Assembly (NCBI RefSeq): GCF_023061185.1
Contig: NZ_JAKGAK010000010.1
Span: 1 to 64,000, forward strand
From: Chromohalobacter beijerinckii
GTDB lineage: Bacteria > Pseudomonadota > Gammaproteobacteria > Pseudomonadales > Halomonadaceae
DNA: 64,000 bases
Reading direction: 5' to 3'
The notes beneath the pieces are model-generated. The model worked only from the letters and a program-made list of their open reading frames with translations. It had not been told where the DNA came from and did not search any database. The position numbers were made by a program, and so were the translations under genes. Below are positions 54,970-64,000 of this stretch, in pieces; position 1 is the stretch's first letter; every line of letters begins with the position of its first letter.

Positions 54970-56070
54970 ATGAACGATACGCTCACCCCATCCCCCGACA
55001 TCCCCGACACGATGCGTGCCATCGTGGCCTATGCGCCGGAAGACTATCGACTGGAAAACGTTGCGGTCCCCGATATCGGTGAAAAGGAAATTCTGGTCAA
55101 GGTCGAGGCTTGTGGTATCTGTGCCGGTGATCTCAAGGCGTATGAAGGCGCGCCGAGTTTCTGGGGCGACGAGGATCAGCCTGCCTATATCAAAGCCCCC
55201 ATGATTCCAGGGCACGAGTTCATCGGACATGTCGTCAAGATGGGCCCCGGCGCAACAGGTTTCGAGATCGGGGATCGGGTCATTTCCGAGCAGATCGTGC
55301 CGTGCTGGGACTGCCGCTTCTGTCATCGCGGTCAGTACTGGATGTGCGAGAAACACGACGTGTATGGCTTCCAGAATAACGTCAACGGCGGCATGGCCGA
55401 GTACATGAAGTTTCCCAAGGAAGCCATCAACCACAAGCTGCCGGACGATGTGCCAGTAGAAAACATCGTGCTGACCGAGCCGTTTTCCTGCTCCATGCAC
55501 GCAGTGGAACGAGCACAAATCCAGTTGGGAGATATCGTGGTGCTCTCCGGTGCCGGCACCTTGGGGCTGGGAATGATCGGCCCGGCCAAGAAGTCCGGTC
55601 CCGCCAAGCTGGTGGTGCTCGATCTTCACGGTGAACGCTTGGAACTGGCCAAGAAATTCGGCGCCGATGTGGTGCTTAATCCAGCTGACGAAGATGTCGT
55701 TCAGATCGTCAAAGACATGACCGACGGCTATGGCTGTGACATCTACATCGAAGCGACCGGTGCACCCAAGTCGGTGGAGCAGGGGCTGTCGATGTTGCGC
55801 AAGCTGGGTCGCTTCGTCGAGTTCAGCGTGTTCAAAGACCCAGTGACGGTGGATTGGAGCATCATCAGTGACCGTAAGGAGCTGGATGTGCTCGGCTCCC
55901 ACTTGGGGCCCTACTGCTATCCGCAAGTGATCGAAGGTATCGAAAGCGGCGACTTCCCTACCGAGGGTGTGGTGACCCACAAGCTGCCACTAGCGGATTT
56001 CCACAAGGGTATCGAACTGATGAGACACGACAGCAGCGCACTCAAGATCATTCTCATTCCTGGGGCGTGA
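54970..56070 (+). CDS. eltD: Zinc-dependent erythritol/L-threitol dehydrogenase-like enzyme
   Basis: A 366-residue medium-chain dehydrogenase starting at ATG 54970 behind GGAGG. Catalytic zinc: Cys in EACGICAGDLKAYEG and His-Glu in PGHEFIGHV; structural Cys cluster CWDCRFCHRGQYWMC; NAD loop LSGAGTLGLGMIG. The long loop with PSFWGDEDQPAYIKAPMIPG is like the erythritol/L-threitol dehydrogenases of mycobacterial and rhizobial tetritol pathways. It should oxidise the tetritol to erythrulose. It heads the transport operon. Confidence 0.8.
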   Translation: MNDTLTPSPDIPDTMRAIVAYAPEDYRLENVAVPDIGEKEILVKVEACGICAGDLKAYEGAPSFWGDEDQPAYIKAPMIPGHEFIGHVVKMGPGATGFEIGDRVISEQIVPCWDCRFCHRGQYWMCEKHDVYGFQNNVNGGMAEYMKFPKEAINHKLPDDVPVENIVLTEPFSCSMHAVERAQIQLGDIVVLSGAGTLGLGMIGPAKKSGPAKLVVLDLHGERLELAKKFGADVVLNPADEDVVQIVKDMTDGYGCDIYIEATGAPKSVEQGLSMLRKLGRFVEFSVFKDPVTVDWSIISDRKELDVLGSHLGPYCYPQVIEGIESGDFPTEGVVTHKLPLADFHKGIELMRHDSSALKIILIPGA

Positions 56071-56158
56071 TGTCGCGATGTTCTGCGTGGCGATCACAAT
56101 CGTCATCCGACGCGGGACTTGATTACCACTCATCAGCGACGCCAGGGGGCGCTTCATC

Positions 56159-56809
56159 ATGACTTCAGATACGGCCGTCATGCCTACGAAACGATGGCGA
56201 AAAGGGCGCGGTAGGGCGGTGATGATCGGCGTTGTGGTCGTCCTGCTTGCCGTCATGGCTTGGGACACCAAGGTGATGCCAATCGGCGCGGAAGAAGAGC
56301 AGGAAGGCGCGAAAATGGCACGCTTCGCCGAAGAAGAATTTCCCAAGATTCGCGATGATATCGACAGTAGAGCCGTCGATATCGAGAAGCTCTCCAGTGC
56401 GATTGCCGACGACCAGAGTGCGGCAGGAGAACAGTACGGTGTATCGGGCGGAGTCGGTCCCATCATGCCCGTTACCTTCACCGGCGTGGTAGGCGAAGGT
56501 ACGTCCGGGACATATGAGGTCAAAGCCGACGAGGCGCCCGATGACCTCGTGGTACGGGTTCAGACCGGTCCAGCGATCAATGGCACCGACCTACGGGATG
56601 CCACAGGGGAGATCGCGTTCGGTCAATTCAAGAATCAGATCGAATACCAGAATGCGGGCGCCGCTCTGAACGATGCCATGAAGGCTCAGGTTCTATCGGA
56701 TATCGATACGCAAAACCTGGAAGGCAAGACCGTGACGGTGACGGGCGTATTCCAGTTGATCAATCCGAATAACTGGCTCGTGACACCGGTCGACTTTAGC
56801 GTGAAATGA
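56159..56809 (+). CDS. DUF2291-family membrane-anchored protein
   Basis: A 216-residue protein with one N-terminal membrane segment (AVMIGVVVVLLAVMAW, about 20–35) and a periplasmic domain: IDSRAVDIEKLSSAI, FTGVVGEGTSGTYEVKADEAP, NPNNWLVTPVDFSV. DUF2291 proteins recur in ribose-type ABC operons and are presumed accessory to uptake, but their job is not known. 17 bp before the ATPase start. Confidence 0.85.
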   Translation: MTSDTAVMPTKRWRKGRGRAVMIGVVVVLLAVMAWDTKVMPIGAEEEQEGAKMARFAEEEFPKIRDDIDSRAVDIEKLSSAIADDQSAAGEQYGVSGGVGPIMPVTFTGVVGEGTSGTYEVKADEAPDDLVVRVQTGPAINGTDLRDATGEIAFGQFKNQIEYQNAGAALNDAMKAQVLSDIDTQNLEGKTVTVTGVFQLINPNNWLVTPVDFSVK

Positions 56810-56826
56810 GCCGGAGGCTTGATGCG

Positions 56827-58374
56827 ATGAACGAACATGCAACCAGTCAAGAAGGGGCGCTGGGCAAGGTGATTCTGTCGGCGCGCAATATCGCCAAGTC
56901 ATTCGGTAATGTTCATGCCTTGAAGGCCGTCAATTTCGATGTCCACTACGGGCAAGTGACGACTCTTTTCGGCGAGAATGGCGCGGGAAAATCGACGCTG
57001 ATGAAAATTCTCTCGGGGGTCATGCAGCCATCCTCGGGGGAGATCGTCCTCGAAGGCGAGCCGGTTCGCTTCTCCTCGACCACGGAGGCGCAGCGCCAGG
57101 GAATATCGATCATTCACCAAGAGCTTAGCCTTGCGCCCAATTTGAGCGTCCGCGATAACGTCTTCATGGGGCGTGAAATCGTCGGCAAGGGTGGTGTCGA
57201 TTACGCGGAGGAAGCGCGTCAAACGCGCCAACTCATGGAAGAGCTGGATGAGCCCATCGATCCACTCACGCCTGTGGAAGATCTACGTCTCGGGCAGCAA
57301 CAGATCGTCGAGATTGCCCGTGCGCTATCCGTCAATTCGCGCATTCTGATCATGGATGAGCCGACCTCGGCACTGAGCGCTTCGGAAGTCGAGGTACTGT
57401 TTCGCGTGATTCGTGACCTGAAAAGCCGCGGCGTCTCGCTCGTCTATATCTCCCACCATCTCGAGGAAGCCCTGACCATTACCGACCATGCCGTGGTATT
57501 GCGCGATGGTCGGATGACGGCCTATGCCGCGCGTCAGGAGATCGATCTCGAGTGGATCGTACGCAACATGGTGGGGGAAAACTTCGATCTCGGTTCCCCA
57601 CCGACGGGCTATGCGATGGGGGATGCCGTGCTGTCGATCGAGGGCGTCACTGTCGCGGATGCTTCGGTACCCGGGAGAGCGGTGGTCGATAACGTGTCTT
57701 TGAGCGTGCGGTCCGGCGAGATCGTCTGCATCTATGGGTTGATGGGGGCGGGTCGCACGGAACTGCTCGAAAGCGTGGCGGGACGCGGCGACATGGACGC
57801 GGGCCGGGTTTTACTGCATGGCGAGGACATCTCGCGGCTGAGCATCGCGGAGCGTATCGAAAAAGGCTTGGTGCTGGTGCCCGAAGACCGCCAGCGTGAT
57901 GGCCTCGTGCAGACGATGTCGGTGGGCGAGAACCTGTCGCTTGCCAGCATCGGTGCCTTTACCAAGGGACTGCTGACATCACGTGAGCGTGAGCACGGTG
58001 TAGTGCGGGAATCGATCAGCAATGTCCACATCAAGACCGACGGTGCCGCTGCCTCCATCGGTTCGTTATCCGGCGGTAATCAGCAGAAGGTCGTGATCGG
58101 CAAGATGATGGCGACGCATCCCCGGGTCGTGCTGCTCGACGAACCCAGCCGAGGGATCGATATCGGCGCCAAGGCCGAGGTCTTCAGGCTGCTCAGCGAG
58201 GGCGCGGCGCAACAGGGCTTGGCCGTGGTGTTCTCGACGTCGGAAGTCGGCGAATGCCTGAGTATTGCCCATCGTGTCGTCGTCATGAGTCGTGGCCGGA
58301 TTGCGGCCGAATTCGGTGCCGATGCCAACAAAGAAGAGATTATGGCTGCCTCGGGCGAGGCCGTGGTCGCTTGA
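56827..58374 (+). CDS. Sugar/polyol ABC transporter ATP-binding protein (RbsA type)
   Basis: A 515-residue ATPase with two fused nucleotide-binding domains. The first has GENGAGKSTLMKILSGV, the signature LRLGQQQIVEIARAL and ILIMDEPTSAL. The second has a degenerate Walker A (YGLMGAGRTELLE) and SLSGGNQQKVVIGKMM with VVLLDEPSRGIDIGAK, as usual for RbsA/XylG. Start ATG 56827 behind GGAGG. Tetritol is the inferred substrate from context. Confidence 0.93.
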   Translation: MNEHATSQEGALGKVILSARNIAKSFGNVHALKAVNFDVHYGQVTTLFGENGAGKSTLMKILSGVMQPSSGEIVLEGEPVRFSSTTEAQRQGISIIHQELSLAPNLSVRDNVFMGREIVGKGGVDYAEEARQTRQLMEELDEPIDPLTPVEDLRLGQQQIVEIARALSVNSRILIMDEPTSALSASEVEVLFRVIRDLKSRGVSLVYISHHLEEALTITDHAVVLRDGRMTAYAARQEIDLEWIVRNMVGENFDLGSPPTGYAMGDAVLSIEGVTVADASVPGRAVVDNVSLSVRSGEIVCIYGLMGAGRTELLESVAGRGDMDAGRVLLHGEDISRLSIAERIEKGLVLVPEDRQRDGLVQTMSVGENLSLASIGAFTKGLLTSREREHGVVRESISNVHIKTDGAAASIGSLSGGNQQKVVIGKMMATHPRVVLLDEPSRGIDIGAKAEVFRLLSEGAAQQGLAVVFSTSEVGECLSIAHRVVVMSRGRIAAEFGADANKEEIMAASGEAVVA

Positions 58375-58401
58375 TCCACTTGTAAAGCGGAGATAATCAC
58401 A

Positions 58402-59553
58402 ATGTCTGATGTCAGCCAAGATAACGGCAATGGACGGGGCAAACTATTCGGCGGCGATTTCGATATAAAGCGTATTCTTCTGGAGGGGCGTGCATTCTTC
58501 GCCTTGATCGCGATCATCGTCATTTTCTCGCTTCTTTCCCCTGTCTATTTCTCGACCAGTAATTTCCTGACCATGTCGTCTCACGTCGCCATCTTCGGGC
58601 TACTGTCGCTCGGGATGTTGCTGGTCATCCTGACAGGTGGGATCGATCTTTCCGTGGGCTCGACGCTTGGTCTGGCGGGTGTCTTCGCCGGCTTTCTGAT
58701 GCAAGGCGTGTCCTTCGAAATACTGGGTGTCGTGTTCTACCCCCCTGTCTGGGTCGTGGTCATTCTGACGTGTGGGTTAGGCGCTCTAGTCGGGGCGATC
58801 AATGGCGTTCTCATCGCGTACTTCAAGGTGCCCGCATTCGTGGCGACTCTGGGGCTCTTGTACGTGGCAAGGGGCGTCGCCCTGCTGATGACCGATGGTC
58901 TGACCTATAACAATCTAGGTGGGGGTCCGGAGCTGGGCAATACCGGTTTCGACTGGTTGGGCTTCAACCGATTGTTCGGGATTCCGGTCGGTGTCCTGAT
59001 CCTGGCAGCCGTGGCGATCGCTTGCATTCTACTGCTGGCGCGCACGCCGTTCGGTCGTTGGGTGTATTCCACTGGCGGTAACGCCCGTGCTGCAGAACTT
59101 TCGGGAGTGCCGGTCAAGCGCGTGCAAGTGCTGGTGTATGTGCTTTCGGGCATCTGCGCGGCCATCGCTGGGCTGGTGCTTTCCTCGCAGCTGACCTCGG
59201 CGGGGCCGACCGCCGGGACGACCTATGAATTGACCGCGATTGCCGGTGTCGTCATCGGCGGTGCGGCACTCACCGGTGGCCGCGGCAACGTGCGCGGCAC
59301 TCTGCTGGGCGCCTTCGTGATCGGGTTTCTCTCCGACGGACTGGTGATCATCGGGGTCTCGTCGTACTGGCAGACCGTGTTCACCGGGGCCGTCATCATT
59401 CTGGCGGTCTTGCTCAACAGCATTCAATACAGCGGTCGGAAGAAGCAGAAAGCCTCTTCCGATGGCGAGACGACTTCGCCGCAACCGGATAGCGCCACTG
59501 AGCGCTCGCCGGCCTCGGGAAGTACTGCCGGTAAAGCCGGTACACAATCATAA
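58402..59553 (+). CDS. Sugar/polyol ABC transporter permease (RbsC type)
   Basis: A 383-residue membrane protein with about 9–10 hydrophobic segments and the RbsC/XylH signatures GIDLSVGSTLGLAGV, YSTGGNARAAELSGVPVKRV and GGAALTGGRGNVRGTLLGAF. The C-terminal tail of about 40 residues is hydrophilic and Ser/Thr-rich, longer than usual. Follows the ATPase by 27 bp. Confidence 0.92.
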   Translation: MSDVSQDNGNGRGKLFGGDFDIKRILLEGRAFFALIAIIVIFSLLSPVYFSTSNFLTMSSHVAIFGLLSLGMLLVILTGGIDLSVGSTLGLAGVFAGFLMQGVSFEILGVVFYPPVWVVVILTCGLGALVGAINGVLIAYFKVPAFVATLGLLYVARGVALLMTDGLTYNNLGGGPELGNTGFDWLGFNRLFGIPVGVLILAAVAIACILLLARTPFGRWVYSTGGNARAAELSGVPVKRVQVLVYVLSGICAAIAGLVLSSQLTSAGPTAGTTYELTAIAGVVIGGAALTGGRGNVRGTLLGAFVIGFLSDGLVIIGVSSYWQTVFTGAVIILAVLLNSIQYSGRKKQKASSDGETTSPQPDSATERSPASGSTAGKAGTQS

Positions 59554-59571
59554 GAGTAAAGGTGGTCGATT

Positions 59572-60528
59572 ATGTTCATGAAAGGAAAACGCCTGCTGAT
59601 AGCTGCACTGGCCGTGAGCACGCCGCTCTTCGCGAGTGGGGTCGCGGCCCAGGACGAAGGACGTATCTCCATTATCGTCAACGATACCTCCAATCCCTAC
59701 TGGTTCACGGAAGGCAAGATCGCCGAGGAAACCGCCGAAGATCTGGGCTATCGCGCCGAGGTGAGCTCTCACAAGGGGGACACCAATAAGGAAAGCAACC
59801 AGATCGATACGGCCATCACCAATGGTGTCGAGGCGATCATTCTCGATCCGGCCAATGCCGACGGCTCCATTGGCGCGGTGCGCAAGGCCGTCGAAGCGGA
59901 CATCCCGGTATTTATCATCAATGCCGAAATCAACGAGCAGGGGTTAGCCCAGGCACAGCTGGTGTCGAACAACGCTCAGGGTGCGGCGCTGGGCGCCCAG
60001 CAGTGGATCAAGAGTGTCGGCGATTCGGCAAGCTACGTGGAACTCAAGGGTGCGCCCTCGGATAACAACGCTGCCACCCGTTCCAACGGTTACGAAACCG
60101 TGCTCAGCCAATATCCTGGCCTCGAGCGGGTCGGCGTCGATGTCGCCAACTGGGATAGAACCCAGGGCTTCAATAAGACGCAGAGCATGTTGCAGGCCAA
60201 CCCCGACATCGATGGCGTGATCAGCGGTAACGACGAGATGGCGCTGGGCGCGATCTCAGCCTTGAAGGAGGCCGGTAAGCTCGACGATGTCGTCGTGGGG
60301 GGCTTCGATGGTTCGCCCGACGCGGTCGAGGCGGTAAAAGCCGGTGAGATGGAATATACCGTGCTGCAGCCGGTGGCCATCTTCTCTGAAATGGCGGTGC
60401 GTATGGCGGATAAATACATCAAGAACGGTGATACCGGCATCGACGGCGAGAAGAAGCTCTTCGACTGCTTCCTCATCACCGCGGACAACGCCGATCAATA
60501 CACCGACCCGTTCGTGCTTAAGCAGTAA
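59572..60528 (+). CDS. Sugar/polyol ABC transporter substrate-binding protein (RbsB type)
   Basis: A 318-residue periplasmic protein of Peripla_BP_4 type. Signal peptide LLIAALAVSTPLFASGVAA; core strands ISIIVNDTSNPYWFTEG, ILDPANADGSIGAVRKA, VFIINAEI, DGVISGNDEMALGAISAL. Ligand is not readable from sequence; the catabolic genes upstream point to erythritol or threitol, while ribose is less likely because no ribokinase is present. Last gene of the operon. Confidence 0.9.
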   Translation: MFMKGKRLLIAALAVSTPLFASGVAAQDEGRISIIVNDTSNPYWFTEGKIAEETAEDLGYRAEVSSHKGDTNKESNQIDTAITNGVEAIILDPANADGSIGAVRKAVEADIPVFIINAEINEQGLAQAQLVSNNAQGAALGAQQWIKSVGDSASYVELKGAPSDNNAATRSNGYETVLSQYPGLERVGVDVANWDRTQGFNKTQSMLQANPDIDGVISGNDEMALGAISALKEAGKLDDVVVGGFDGSPDAVEAVKAGEMEYTVLQPVAIFSEMAVRMADKYIKNGDTGIDGEKKLFDCFLITADNADQYTDPFVLKQ

Positions 60529-60543
60529 TCCTTCCTTGAATCG

Positions 60544-60570
60544 CTTGAGAGCGCCAGTGGCGCTCTCAAG
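60544..60570. terminator. 12-bp stem-loop between convergent SBP and fba genes
   Basis: CTTGAGAGCGCC (60544–60555) and GGCGCTCTCAAG (60559–60570) pair perfectly around AGT. It can terminate both transcripts. Confidence 0.8.
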
Positions 60571-60592
60571 TCACTCCCGGTCTCGATAGGTC

Positions 60593-61657
60593 TTACGAGA
60601 CCTGCGGCTTCAACTCGCCACGTGCGTAGCGTTCGAACATGCGCTCGAGGTCGAGCGGGGCGATCTTGCTGGCCTGGCCGGCGGTGCCGAAGGCTTCGAA
60701 GCGTGCGATGCACACATCGCGCATGGCGGTGACGCTTTCCTTGAGGAACTTGCGCGGATCGAATTCGCTGGGATTTTCGGCCAGGAAGCGACGTACCGCG
60801 CCGGTGGACGCCAAGCGCAGGTCGGTGTCGATGTTGACCTTGCGCACGCCGTGCTTGATACCTTCGACGATTTCCTCGACCGGGACGCCATAGGTCTCGG
60901 GAATTTCGCCGCCGTGCGCGTTGATGGTCTCCAGCCATTCCTGCGGTACCGAGCTTGAGCCGTGCATCACCAGGTGCGTGTCGGGGATGCGGTCGTGAAT
61001 TTCCTTGATGCGTTGGATGGAGAGGATGTCGCCGGTCGGCGGCCGCGTGAACTTGTAGGCGCCGTGGCTGGTGCCGATGGCGATGGCCAGGGCGTCGACC
61101 TGGGTGGCGGCGACGAACTGCGCGGCCTCTTCCGGGTCGGTCAGCAGCTGGCTGTGATCCAGCGTGCCTTCGGCGCCGACGCCGTCTTCCTCGCCGGCCT
61201 GGCCGGTTTCCAGCGAGCCCAGGCAACCCAGCTCGCCTTCCACCGAGACGCCACAGGCGTGCGCCATTTCCACCGCGCGACGGGTGACGTCGACGTTATA
61301 GGCGTAGTCGGCAGGGGTCTTGCCGTCTTCCTTGAGCGAGCCGTCCATCATCACCGACGAGAAGCCGAGCTGGATGGAGCGCTGGCACACGCCGGGGCTG
61401 GTGCCATGGTCCTGGTGCATGACCACCGGGATATGCGGAAATTCTTCCACGGCGGCTTGGATCAAGTGACGCAGGAAGGGCGCGCCGGCGTATTTGCGAG
61501 CGCCCGCGGAGGCCTGCACGATCACCGGTGAGTCGGTGCGGTCGGCGGCTTCCATGATGGCGCGCATCTGTTCCAGGTTGTTGACGTTGAACGCGGGAAC
61601 GCCGTAAGCGTGTTCGGCGGCGTGGTCGAGCAGTTGACGCAGGCTGATCAGAGCCAT
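60593..61657 (-). CDS. fba: Fructose-bisphosphate aldolase, class II
   Basis: A 354-residue zinc aldolase of the CbbA/Calvin-cycle subtype. Zinc-site residues are in [10 protein letters not shown] and [10 protein letters not shown], and the DHAP-binding [18 protein letters not shown] and KVNIDTDLR loops are complete. Start ATG at 61657. It is the third gene of the epd–pgk–fba order common in proteobacteria; a repeat-rich gap of 136 bp separates it from pgk. Confidence 0.96.
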   Translation of the reverse strand: MALISLRQLLDHAAEHAYGVPAFNVNNLEQMRAIMEAADRTDSPVIVQASAGARKYAGAPFLRHLIQAAVEEFPHIPVVMHQDHGTSPGVCQRSIQLGFSSVMMDGSLKEDGKTPADYAYNVDVTRRAVEMAHACGVSVEGELGCLGSLETGQAGEEDGVGAEGTLDHSQLLTDPEEAAQFVAATQVDALAIAIGTSHGAYKFTRPPTGDILSIQRIKEIHDRIPDTHLVMHGSSSVPQEWLETINAHGGEIPETYGVPVEEIVEGIKHGVRKVNIDTDLRLASTGAVRRFLAENPSEFDPRKFLKESVTAMRDVCIARFEAFGTAGQASKIAPLDLERMFERYARGELKPQVS

Positions 61658-61685
61658 GGGGAGTGTGATTCCTCTAGAAGTACAA

Positions 61686-61703
61686 GGCGGCCCGCAGGCC
61701 GCC
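61686..61703 (-). terminator. Stem-loop in the pgk–fba gap
   Basis: GGCGGCC and GGCCGCC flank CGCA: a 7-bp stem with a 4-nt loop, 28 bp upstream of the fba start. There is no T-run, so it may be a processing or attenuation element. Confidence 0.45.
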
Positions 61704-61712
61704 GATCGTGAC

Positions 61713-61785
61713 GTAGTGGTTTGAGTGGTCGTTTTAAGTAGTGGCTTGAGTAGTAGTTGTAAGTAGTTGTAAGTCGTGGCGTAGT
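61713..61785. repeat. Degenerate tandem repeat in the pgk–fba gap
   Basis: About five imperfect 10–13-bp units of the kind TTGAGTAGTAG, TTGTAAGTAG, TTTTAAGTAGTGG follow one another with no open frame. The exact repeated part is AGTTGTAAGT, twice in tandem near 61755–61774. Base composition is clearly lower in GC than the flanking genes. Confidence 0.6.
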
Positions 61786-61793
61786 GAGCCGGG

Positions 61794-62957
61794 TTACCGA
61801 GAGGCGGCTTCGAGAGCCGCTACGGCAGGCAGCTGCTTGCCTTCCACATATTCGAGGAAGGCGCCGCCGCCGGTGGAGATGTAGGAGACGTCGTCGGCGA
61901 CGCCGTACTTGTCGATGGCCGCCAGGGTATCGCCACCACCGGCGATGGAGAACGCCGAGCTGGCGGCGATGGCGCGCGAGAGCGTCTCGGTGCCTTTACC
62001 GAACTGGTCGATCTCGAACACGCCGACGGGGCCATTCCACAGGATGGTGCCGGCGTTTTCGAGCAGTTCGGCGAAGCGCTGGGCGGTATCCGGGCCGATG
62101 TCGAGGATCATCTCGTCGTCACCGACCTGGTCGACCGGCTTCACCGTGGCCTCGGCCTGCTCTGAGAATTCGGTGGCGACCACCACGTCGGAAGGCAGCG
62201 GAATCTCGACCTTGGCCATGATGGCCTTGGCCTGATCGACCAGGTCCGCTTCATGCAGCGACTTGCCGACGTTGTAACCTGCTGCGGCGATGAAGGTGTT
62301 GGCGATGCCGCCGCCGACGATCAACTGGTCGCACTTTTCGGACAGTGCGGTGAGCACGTCGAGCTTGGTGGACACCTTGGAGCCGCCGACGATGGCCAGC
62401 ATCGGGCGTGCCGGCGTGGCCAGCGCCTTTTCTAGGGCGTCGAGCTCGCCCGCCAACAGGGGGCCTGCGCAAGCGGTGGGTGCGTAGCGGGCCACGCCGT
62501 GGGTCGAGGCCTGCGCACGGTGTGCGGTGCCGAAGGCATCCATCACATAGACGTCGCAGAGTGCGGCGTAGGTCTTGGCCAACGCCTCGTCGTCCTTCTT
62601 CTCGCCCTTGTTGTAGCGCACGTTCTCGAGCAGCACGATCTCGCCGTCTGCGATCTCGACGCTGCCGTCGAGATAGTCCTTTTCCAGGCGTACCTCGCGT
62701 CCCAGCAGCTTGCCGAGGTGTGTCGCCACCGGGCCGAGCGAGAACTCGTCGGCGGGCTCGCCTTCGGTGGGACGGCCCAGGTGGCTCATCAGCATCACCC
62801 GAGCGCCGGCGTCGAGCGCAGCCTGGATGGTTGGCAGGCAGGCGCGCAGGCGCGCGTCGCTGGTGACTTGGTCGCCCTTGATGGGGACGTTGAGGTCTTC
62901 ACGAATCAGTACACGTTTTCCGGCGAGATCCAGATCGGTCATCTTGCGCACGTTCAT
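61794..62957 (-). CDS. pgk: Phosphoglycerate kinase
   Basis: A 387-residue kinase, the same length as E. coli Pgk, starting at ATG 62955–62957 behind GAGGA. Motifs: [12 protein letters not shown] (substrate Arg/Asp), [34 protein letters not shown], and the C-terminal [20 protein letters not shown]. Eleven bases separate it from epd. Confidence 0.97.
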   Translation of the reverse strand: MNVRKMTDLDLAGKRVLIREDLNVPIKGDQVTSDARLRACLPTIQAALDAGARVMLMSHLGRPTEGEPADEFSLGPVATHLGKLLGREVRLEKDYLDGSVEIADGEIVLLENVRYNKGEKKDDEALAKTYAALCDVYVMDAFGTAHRAQASTHGVARYAPTACAGPLLAGELDALEKALATPARPMLAIVGGSKVSTKLDVLTALSEKCDQLIVGGGIANTFIAAAGYNVGKSLHEADLVDQAKAIMAKVEIPLPSDVVVATEFSEQAEATVKPVDQVGDDEMILDIGPDTAQRFAELLENAGTILWNGPVGVFEIDQFGKGTETLSRAIAASSAFSIAGGGDTLAAIDKYGVADDVSYISTGGGAFLEYVEGKQLPAVAALEAASR

Positions 62958-62968
62958 GGGCGTGTTCC

Positions 62969-64000
62969 TCACTTGGGTGAAGGGATGTCAGACGACAACG
63001 ACGATGTCGAGGGTGCGGCGCGCGTCGGTGTGGCGGGAGCGGGCTGGGCGGCAAGCGCCAGCCAGTGCGTTGCCACGTCGAGCATGCGGTTGGCGAAGCC
63101 CCACTCGTTGTCGAACCAGCACAGCATCTTGATCAGATGGCTGCCGGCCACGCGGGTCTGGGTGGCGTCCACGATACCCGAGCGCGGATCGTGGTTGAAG
63201 TCGACCGACGTCACCGGCTCTTGGGTATAGCCGAGCAAACCGTAGAGCCTTTCTTGGCAGGCGGCTTGCAACAGCGCGTTGACCTGCTCGGCCGTGGTGG
63301 CCTCGCGCACCGAAAGCGCCATGTCCATGGCCGAGACGTTGATGGTCGGCACCCGCACGTGCAGGCACTCGAAGCGCCCGGCCAGATGCGGCATGAGGCG
63401 CTCGATGCCGCGTGCCAGCCCGGTATCCACGGGGATGATCGAATGCATGGCCGAGCGCGTCAGGCGCAGGTCGGTCTTGTGATAGGCGTCGATCACCGGT
63501 TGGTCGTTCATCGCCGAATGAATGGTCGTGGTCACGCCATGCTCCAGCCCCAGCGCCTCGTCGATAACCGTCAACAGCGGCACCAGACAGTTGGTGGTGC
63601 AGGACGCGGCTGAGACGACGCGCATCTCGGGGCGCAGCTCGGCGTCGTTGATGCCATGCACGATGGTGGCGTCGACATCGGCTTCTGCGGGCTGCGAGAA
63701 CAGTAGCCGTTGAGCGCCGGCGGCGATATGTCGCTCGGCGGTGGCGCGGTCCTTGAAGCTGCCCGAGCATTCGAGCACCAGGTCGATGCCAAGCTCCGCC
63801 CAGGGCAGGCGCGAGGGGTCGGGCTCGGAGAGCACGCGGATGGCGTGACCGTCGATGATCAGCGCGCCGTCGCGGGTTTCCACCTGGCCGGGAAAGCGCC
63901 CATGGGTGGTGTCGTAGCGCGTCAGATAGGCGATGGTATCGAGATCGGAAAGCTCGTTGATGGCCACGACGACCAAGTCCGTCGCATGGCGCTCGATGAG
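62969..64000 (-). CDS. epd: Erythrose-4-phosphate dehydrogenase (partial, 5' end outside window)
   Basis: The reading frame runs off the right edge; about 344 residues are visible, missing only the N-terminal Rossmann start. The catalytic Cys is in [14 protein letters not shown]. Epd-type stretches [39 protein letters not shown] and [19 protein letters not shown] distinguish it from GapA. It oxidises erythrose-4-phosphate to erythronate-4-phosphate for pyridoxal phosphate synthesis. The C-terminus carries about 25 extra Ala/Pro/Ser/Thr-rich residues. Confidence 0.9.
   Translation of the reverse strand, partial: LIERHATDLVVVAINELSDLDTIAYLTRYDTTHGRFPGQVETRDGALIIDGHAIRVLSEPDPSRLPWAELGIDLVLECSGSFKDRATAERHIAAGAQRLLFSQPAEADVDATIVHGINDAELRPEMRVVSAASCTTNCLVPLLTVIDEALGLEHGVTTTIHSAMNDQPVIDAYHKTDLRLTRSAMHSIIPVDTGLARGIERLMPHLAGRFECLHVRVPTINVSAMDMALSVREATTAEQVNALLQAACQERLYGLLGYTQEPVTSVDFNHDPRSGIVDATQTRVAGSHLIKMLCWFDNEWGFANRMLDVATHWLALAAQPAPATPTRAAPSTSSLSSDIPSPK

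Noticed and set aside
54970-60528. Interpretation of the ABC block as a ribose or xylose system
   Set aside because: No ribokinase, xylose isomerase or xylulokinase; the dehydrogenase/DhaKL/RpiB set fits tetritols better, though the binding protein itself is not diagnostic.

Overview
The window is a high-GC gammaproteobacterial chromosome segment. Gene content and order fit a halophilic member of the Halomonadaceae, close to Chromohalobacter/Halomonas: a glnA–DUF4124–ntrBC nitrogen locus, an epd–pgk–fba glycolytic block, several TRAP/ABC uptake systems and aromatic-acid genes. This assignment comes from recognising protein families; no search was run. I see no rRNA, tRNA, CRISPR array, integrase, transposase or phage gene.

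Layout. 0–6.7 kb: typA, a TonB-dependent receptor with a Zur-like upstream site, and a surface-polysaccharide pair (degenerate NodB-type deacetylase and GT2 glycosyltransferase). 6.7–12 kb: nitrogen control (glnA, a DUF4124 protein, ntrB, ntrC) with separate sigma-54-like promoters before glnA and before ntrB. 12–15.7 kb: a phnDCEE phosphonate/phosphate ABC operon behind a five-unit Pho box. 15.8–24.9 kb: oxaloacetate decarboxylase, a dNTPase, an orphan lamB–malM pair, a NERD membrane protein, a sirtuin, a YbaY-like lipoprotein, a YciH/SUI1 factor and a HAD phosphatase. 25–32.2 kb: sugar-acid genes (TRAP dctPQM, LacI regulator, SDR, hydroxyacid dehydrogenase, kdgK). 32.4–38.5 kb: a partly decayed beta-ketoadipate locus (pcaR, pcaB pseudogene, intact pcaIJF, AtoE-type permease, pcaD pseudogene). 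38.5–47.8 kb: PLP dehydratase, thioredoxin-fold protein, a truncated MFS gene, an aryl-aldehyde/aryl-alcohol dehydrogenase pair, an OYE, a TRIC channel, a MipA porin and a succinate-semialdehyde dehydrogenase. 48–60.5 kb: a probable tetritol (erythritol/threitol) catabolic locus. 60.6–64 kb: fba, pgk and epd, the last cut by the window edge.

Two observations stand out. First, two accessory blocks are each bracketed by a copy of the 3' end of the gene on their right: the TonB-receptor gene (repeats at 2125–2190 and 4509–4575) and the TRAP–lacI block (21-bp exact repeats at 24989–25009 and 29282–29302). The geometry is the same in both cases: an intact minus-strand gene on the right, the accessory block in the middle, and an orphan gene tail on the left. 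This is what insertion at gene 3' ends with target duplication or tail replacement would leave, yet no recombinase is present. Second, genes at 48–60.5 kb assemble a full route: ABC uptake, EltD-like polyol dehydrogenase, DhaK/DhaL-type ketose kinase, RpiB-type isomerase, erythrose-4-phosphate, then transketolase and transaldolase, under a SorC-family regulator.

Longer gene-free stretches are described as features: 1857–2278, 6612–7099, 20524–21234, 52739–53116 and 54684–54969. Start codons were chosen from visible ribosome binding sites and family length and often differ from the longest open frame.
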